The position numbers and the translations under genes are program-made. DNA of 60,168 nt from Shewanella insulae. Its GTDB lineage: Bacteria > Pseudomonadota > Gammaproteobacteria > Enterobacterales > Shewanellaceae. Location of the stretch: NCBI RefSeq assembly GCF_009831655.1, contig NZ_WRPA01000023.1, positions 1 through 60,168 on the forward strand, in the 5' to 3' direction. The notes beneath the pieces were generated by a model that did not search any database, had not been told where the DNA came from, and saw only the letters and a list, made by a program, of their open reading frames with translations. Below, one piece after another: positions 57,142-60,168 of this stretch (positions are counted from its first letter, which is position 1; every line of letters starts with the position of its first letter).

Positions 57142-57173
57142 CCCCCGTCGCCTCGGCTTCGGGGGCTTTTTTT
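57142..57173 (+). terminator. Terminator after the TtrA-like gene
   Basis: CCCCCG and CGGGGG pair around a 12-nt loop and are followed by CTTTTTTT. It lies 71 bp after the stop codon. Confidence 0.78.
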
Positions 57174-57227
57174 ATTCAGCTTTAATTTATCTGTTCGTGC
57201 TAGTGTGGGTGCTCAATCCAAAGGCTC

Positions 57228-57866
57228 ATGAAAAAGGAGCATAAAAACAAGATGACTAAATCCCTATCACTATCCCTTGGCGCCAAATCACTTAGCGTCA
57301 AATCACTTGGTGTTAGTGCCGCCCTATTGTTAGCCGCGCCAGCCATGGCTACCACGGTCGAACAGATTCAGTTCTTCGATGCCATTGCCGCCCATTGCGG
57401 CCAGGCCTTCGAGGGCAAGGTGACGGCCGGCAATAGCGCCGACTCGGCCTTCTCTGGCAAGCGTCTGGTGATGCATGTGCGCGAGTGCAGCGATAATGAA
57501 CTCAAGGTGCCGTTTCATGTGGGTGAGGATCACTCCCGCACCTGGGTGATCACCAAGACAGACAAAGGACTGCGCCTCAAGCACGACCACAGACACCAAG
57601 ATGGCAGCGAAGACAAGGTCACCATGTATGGCGGTGACACCCAGGATGGTGGCAGCGCCGAGCTGCAATCTTTCCCCGTCGATGCCTACTCCATAGACAA
57701 CTTCAAACAGAATGGCCTGACTCAGTCGGTCACCAACGTATGGCACATGGGGATCACCAACAGCCAGTTTAGCTATCGCCTCACTCGGGAGAATCGCGAC
57801 TTTAAGGTGGAGTTTGATCTGACCAAGCCGGTTGCCTTGCCGCCTGCTCCATGGGGCCACGAGTAG
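57228..57866 (+). CDS. Secreted protein of unknown function
   Basis: A 212-aa protein. A long basic N-terminal region is followed by a signal peptide core (VSAALLLAAPAMA-TT), so it is periplasmic or secreted. The mature part (about 170 aa) is unrecognised. It has two Cys (AHCGQAF and RECSDNE) and a His/Asp-rich segment KHDHRHQDGSEDKV near the middle that could bind metal. It ends WGHE. A second in-frame ATG at 57252 would give a shorter n-region. It starts 55 bp after the terminator, so it has its own promoter. Confidence 0.75.
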   Translation: MKKEHKNKMTKSLSLSLGAKSLSVKSLGVSAALLLAAPAMATTVEQIQFFDAIAAHCGQAFEGKVTAGNSADSAFSGKRLVMHVRECSDNELKVPFHVGEDHSRTWVITKTDKGLRLKHDHRHQDGSEDKVTMYGGDTQDGGSAELQSFPVDAYSIDNFKQNGLTQSVTNVWHMGITNSQFSYRLTRENRDFKVEFDLTKPVALPPAPWGHE

Positions 57867-57910
57867 CCTTGCAATGAAGGCTGGGCATTTTGTTTGGTGC
57901 CTAGCCGAGT

Positions 57911-58070
57911 TGGTATTTGATCGGGTTTTGAAGGTCGAACCTTCTCAGATACTTAGCGCCTGCACCGGCGGGTGCTGATTCTTTAGGCTTTGTAGCCTCT
58001 GAATGCATTTGGCATTTGATGAGTTTTTGAAGGTCTAACCTTCTCTGATATCTAGCGCCTGCCCGGCGAG
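57911..58070. repeat. Two diverged copies of a ~60-bp intergenic repeat, 99 bp apart
   Basis: Copy 1 (57911-57970) and copy 2 (58010-58069) share TGG-ATTTGAT, TTTTGAAGGTC-AACCTTCTC and TAGCGCCTGC. Each contains the inverted repeat GAAGGT-N3-ACCTTC. The minus-strand frame translates each copy into similar peptides (AGARYQRRLDLQKLIKCQ and AGAKYLRRFDLQNPIKYQ), a pattern I recall from spurious small ORFs in Shewanella repeats. No real gene is supported here. Confidence 0.7.
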
Positions 58071-58078
58071 GGATGTGC

Positions 58079-58160
58079 AGATACGCCTGTGAGACGCCGT
58101 GAATAAGTCCCTTTAGGCTCTGCCGAAACATCCTTGTTTCGGAAGCTCACTGGCGTATCT
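58079..58160. repeat. 82-bp nested inverted-repeat element
   Basis: AGATACGCCTGTGAG (58079-58093) pairs with CTCACTGGCGTATCT (58146-58160) with a single mismatch. Inside the loop CCGAAACA (58123) pairs with TGTTTCGG (58142). The element follows directly on the direct repeats and looks like a mobile palindromic repeat or a structured transcript. 58161-58478 shows nothing else recognisable. Confidence 0.65.
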
Positions 58161-58478
58161 ACACTCGGTCTCCAATGTCTCTTCGATTTGACGGTATCGA
58201 GTACATCTGGAGAATCAAAAGCAGACTTGTTTCTGACCTGAAGTGAGTTGGCGGTTAGCCAGTAAATCGCAAACTTACTGCCCTATAATTCCTCATCTAA
58301 GTCTTGTTTGTAGCGACTCATCCAAGTAGTAGAAACTGGAGTGGCATACAGTTGTATTTAAATGATGTGACTTTTGGATGATTTTAAGTCGAAATTCGTA
58401 CCGCTTTCCGATTGTTATCAAAGTAAATGTCAATAAAATTAACTGCTTATGTCTTTTTGTTGAGTGGATGATAGGTTT

Positions 58479-58501
58479 GGAAAACGCGCATGCGCGTTTC
58501 C
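58479..58501. repeat. Palindrome before the cassette cluster
   Basis: GGAAAACGCGCATGCGCGTTTCC is a perfect palindrome apart from one extra A. It lies 75 bp upstream of the first cassette junction, in a stretch without genes. Confidence 0.6.
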
Positions 58502-58576
58502 CCTGGTGGTGAATTAGAAGTAAAGGTGATAACTTCTTTGCAATACAATGAGTTAACTATGCGCACTAATAAGCTG

Positions 58577-59566
58577 TTATGTGTCTGCCAGAGATTGCAG
58601 AAATGGAAGAATCAAAATCAATTAGAGCCTTTAAAAGTGAGCTTATAAAAATAATGCCTTACTTTCCAAACACAAAGGAAGTTCAGACAGAGTTACTAGA
58701 ACAGCATTTAAGCTCGGTTATGTTCCATTACCTGCATTGGGCGTCTAGGCTAATTCCCGTTAGACCAAGGGTGGTTAGTATAGAGCCTTATTTGTTACAG
58801 GACTCTCGCTGGAGTGAATACGAAAACGATGTACGGGAATTACTTAGAAAAGTTGAGTTAGGAGAAGACTTAACTGAACATCTCTCCAATAAGGTGCTCA
58901 CGAAAGGCTACACTCCTAAGGACTACATCCTTGCTAAGGGGGACGCATGGACAGATAAAGATCAGTTGTTAAACACTAAAGGTTTTCATCATCTACATTT
59001 ACATGCAGGCAAGTCGAAAAAGGGGAGTATTGTACTGTTTGCGAAAGTTAGCAGAGATAAATTTACGGCGGTAGCTTTGTTTGACCACTCTGTTTTTGAT
59101 TATGACAGACATGAAATGTCCGAAGAAAGGCGACGAATGTGGGCTATATCTGACCATATTGCAGCTAGAGAGCTTCCACCGAACTCAGTTTACATGTCAA
59201 ACCCTATAACTATGTCAGGGCACCCACTCCATATCAATTCTATGACTCATGAATACTGGCATGTAATTAGTCAAATTGATCACAAGGTAGATAGCCGAGA
59301 ATTCGCAGGAGAAATGTTTAAAGGTTGCAGTACACAAATGCCTAAGAAACCCAAATTTAAGTGGTTACTGTATGGGCTTGATTTGGGACTGTTAGAAACT
59401 AAGACCAGCAATTTTTTCGTGTTTAGAAGGGGTTATCTATAAAGACACATCACAAACAATTTAAGAGTGATTCCCCACGCTTGGCATTTTGGGTTTGGGT
59501 CAAATTTAGTGTTTACGGCGTCCCTGTTGAGTGTCGTGGTAGCGTGGCTCACACCTTAATTGGGCG
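58577..59566 (+). mobile_element. Integron-type gene cassette 1
   Basis: The left junction reads G-TTATGTGTC (58576-58585). Its reverse complement GACACATAAC matches GACACATCAC at 59444-59453 in 9 of 10 bases, as expected when a cassette start (R') and its own attC R'' derive from one recombination site. The cassette holds one gene close to its 5' end, then a long imperfect palindrome ending GGGCG-TTAG. No integrase gene or clear attI is visible to the left. Confidence 0.72.
58603..59442 (+). CDS. Cassette-borne protein of unknown function (HHLHL motif)
   Basis: A 279-aa protein, probably cytoplasmic, not assigned to a family. The N-terminal half is helical and charged. Near the middle is a compact core, KGFHHLHLHAGKSKKGSIVLFAKV broken by a turn, with strands ending in TAVALFDHSVFD. 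The double His then Leu-His-Leu followed by a Lys-rich turn resembles motifs I recall in uncharacterised phage- or cassette-associated proteins, possibly nucleic-acid acting (inference only). Base composition is more AT-rich than the core genome. An ATG at 58579 is in frame but lies at the cassette edge without a ribosome binding site, so I prefer 58603. Confidence 0.7.
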   Translation: MEESKSIRAFKSELIKIMPYFPNTKEVQTELLEQHLSSVMFHYLHWASRLIPVRPRVVSIEPYLLQDSRWSEYENDVRELLRKVELGEDLTEHLSNKVLTKGYTPKDYILAKGDAWTDKDQLLNTKGFHHLHLHAGKSKKGSIVLFAKVSRDKFTAVALFDHSVFDYDRHEMSEERRRMWAISDHIAARELPPNSVYMSNPITMSGHPLHINSMTHEYWHVISQIDHKVDSREFAGEMFKGCSTQMPKKPKFKWLLYGLDLGLLETKTSNFFVFRRGYL

Positions 59567-59572
59567 TTAGCT
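59447..59572 (+). other. attC-like recombination site 1 (long, Vibrio-type)
   Basis: About 126 bp from R'' ACATCAC to R' GTTAGCT. The arms fold: CAATTTAAG with CTTAATTG and CCACGC with GCGTGG, with ATTCCCCACGCTTGGCATTTTG on one side and GTGGCTCACACCTTAATTGGGCG on the other (each quoted with breaks in pairing). Layout and wording recall the long attC sites (VCR/VPR type) of Vibrio superintegrons. R'' carries TCAC in place of TAAC. Confidence 0.75.
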
Positions 59573-60052
59573 GTACTGAAGGGGAAACGGGTTGCGATTT
59601 ATATTTTGTATATTAGTAGTTTTAATCGTTCTCGCTGGGTGTACGAATCGACCTTATCAACAATTGCCAAGCGAATTGGTTGAAGATGAAAATGCAGACG
59701 GAATGCATATAGGGTACAAAGAAACTCTACTTAGTGAAGAAAAGTGGTTGATTGAGTACCATGGTCTGGAATCTTGGAAGAATGAAGAACTTAGACATTA
59801 CTTGATTAGAAGGGCTGGAGAACTGTGCTCGGGGGATTTTGCTCTTTCCAAATATAACGAGCTCTTTTCGGTAGTTGCTCACCGAAAACCGATACTCGTC
59901 AAGTACACTCAAGCAGAAGTTAAATGCAACTAGAGGCGTATATAGCTAACAAACGCATTAACATTCGCTGCGCTCGCTGGGGACAAAAACACGTAGACTC
60001 CCTCGCTTAGCTCGTTATTATAGCCTACGTATTTTTGCCCGTTATGCGGGCG
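59567..60052 (+). mobile_element. Integron-type gene cassette 2
   Basis: It starts with TTAGCT after the crossover G at 59566. The complementary R'' AGCTAAC is found at 59944-59950, 11 bp after the stop of the single gene inside, which confirms the cassette unit. The 3' junction is uncertain because the expected G-TT core is replaced by GCTGGGG at 60052-60058. Confidence 0.68.
59592..59933 (+). CDS. Small cassette-borne lipoprotein
   Basis: A 113-aa protein starting at TTG, 25 bp into the cassette with AAGGGGAAA as ribosome binding site. The signal peptide FCILVVLIVLAGC has a clear lipobox (Cys17). The mature part contains GYKETLLSEEKWLIEYHG and LIRRAGELCSGDFALSKY, a pattern like the small lipoproteins in which a strand pair precedes an AELC-type helix, but I cannot name a function. 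Such exported proteins are common cassette cargo. Confidence 0.75.
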   Translation: MRFIFCILVVLIVLAGCTNRPYQQLPSELVEDENADGMHIGYKETLLSEEKWLIEYHGLESWKNEELRHYLIRRAGELCSGDFALSKYNELFSVVAHRKPILVKYTQAEVKCN

Positions 60053-60058
60053 CTGGGG
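59944..60058 (+). other. attC-like site 2 with damaged R' core
   Basis: R'' AGCTAAC begins the site. The body folds strongly: GGGACAAAAACACGTAG (59979-59995) pairs with CTACGTATTTTTGCCC (60025-60040), leaving one bulged A on the left arm, like the extrahelical bases that guide integrases. TTGCCCGTTATGCGGGCG at the 3' end recalls Shewanella/Pseudoalteromonas attC sites, which usually end GCGTTA; here it reads GCGCTGGGG, so the crossover T is lost. Confidence 0.65.
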
Positions 60059-60168
60059 GATCCCCTCATAATTCAGGTCTCCCAGCAGTGTGAACCAACT
60101 TGATGTATTCATGCATTGCCCAGCGTAAATGCTGCGCTGTTATTCGATAGTTTTTCCTTCGCCGAACT
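60059..60168. other. Right end of window, no feature recognised
   Basis: After the damaged attC core a short palindrome GGGGATCCCC (60056-60065) follows. The rest shows no gene. It is too short to tell whether another cassette or chromosomal DNA begins here. Confidence 0.4.

Noticed and set aside
57901..58131. Minus-strand frame of 76 codons encoding repeated AGARYQRR-like peptides
   Set aside because: The peptide repetition is explained by the DNA repeat itself. The frame has no ribosome binding site and no family resemblance.
57867..58576. Integron integrase or attI left of the cassettes
   Set aside because: No frame on either strand encodes a tyrosine recombinase, and the sequence is filled by short repeats.

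Overview
The window reads as chromosomal DNA of a marine gammaproteobacterium, very probably Shewanella (a moderately GC-rich species; S. loihica-like is a guess from recall). The reasons are gene order (5S rRNA/tRNA-Asp; ppc; argE divergent from argCBFGH; mrcA divergent from pilMNOPQ-aroK-aroB-damX-dam-rpe-gph-trpS; rsmI divergent from lpoA-yraN-diaA-dolP), the protein sequences, and a right-hand part rich in anaerobic molybdoenzymes.

Layout. 1-500: tail of an rRNA operon (partial 5S, tRNA-Asp) plus a decayed second tRNA-Asp unit. 0.8-12.4 kb: cinA, a YceB-like lipoprotein gene whose signal peptide is broken by a 5-bp tandem duplication, ppc, and the divergent arginine biosynthesis genes. 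A six-copy 12-bp tandem repeat sits just before argH. 12.6-27.6 kb: penicillin-binding protein 1a, the type IV pilus inner-membrane/secretin operon, the shikimate genes aroK/aroB, damX, dam, a two-gene side unit including a small DUF2970 protein, then rpe, gph and trpS. 27.6-34.4 kb: LysR regulator/EamA transporter pair, dolP-diaA-yraN-lpoA, rsmI and the RNase P RNA. 34.5-44 kb: assorted envelope and metabolic genes (solute-binding-like protein, Omp85-like protein, ThrE-type exporter, MAPEG protein, YgiQ radical SAM protein, YkvA, an NTF2/isochorismatase fusion with a divergent LysR gene).

44-57 kb is a respiratory module. A leftward group encodes a DmsA-like Tat-exported molybdoenzyme, a DmsB-like four-cluster Fe-S protein, a TorD-type chaperone, a formate-dehydrogenase-type cytochrome b, a porin and a chemoreceptor. 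A LysR regulator and an AT-rich control region with a 29-bp dyad flanked by exact 15-bp direct repeats separate it from a rightward pair resembling tetrathionate reductase subunits B and A, which has no adjacent membrane subunit.

57.2-60.2 kb is accessory. After a secreted protein of unknown function come interspersed repeats and then two integron-type gene cassettes (58577 to about 60052), each ending in an attC-like site of a different type. The first carries an unrecognised 279-aa protein with an HHLHL motif, the second a small lipoprotein. No integrase gene lies in the window, so this looks like an integrase-less cassette cluster. Its last core site is damaged.
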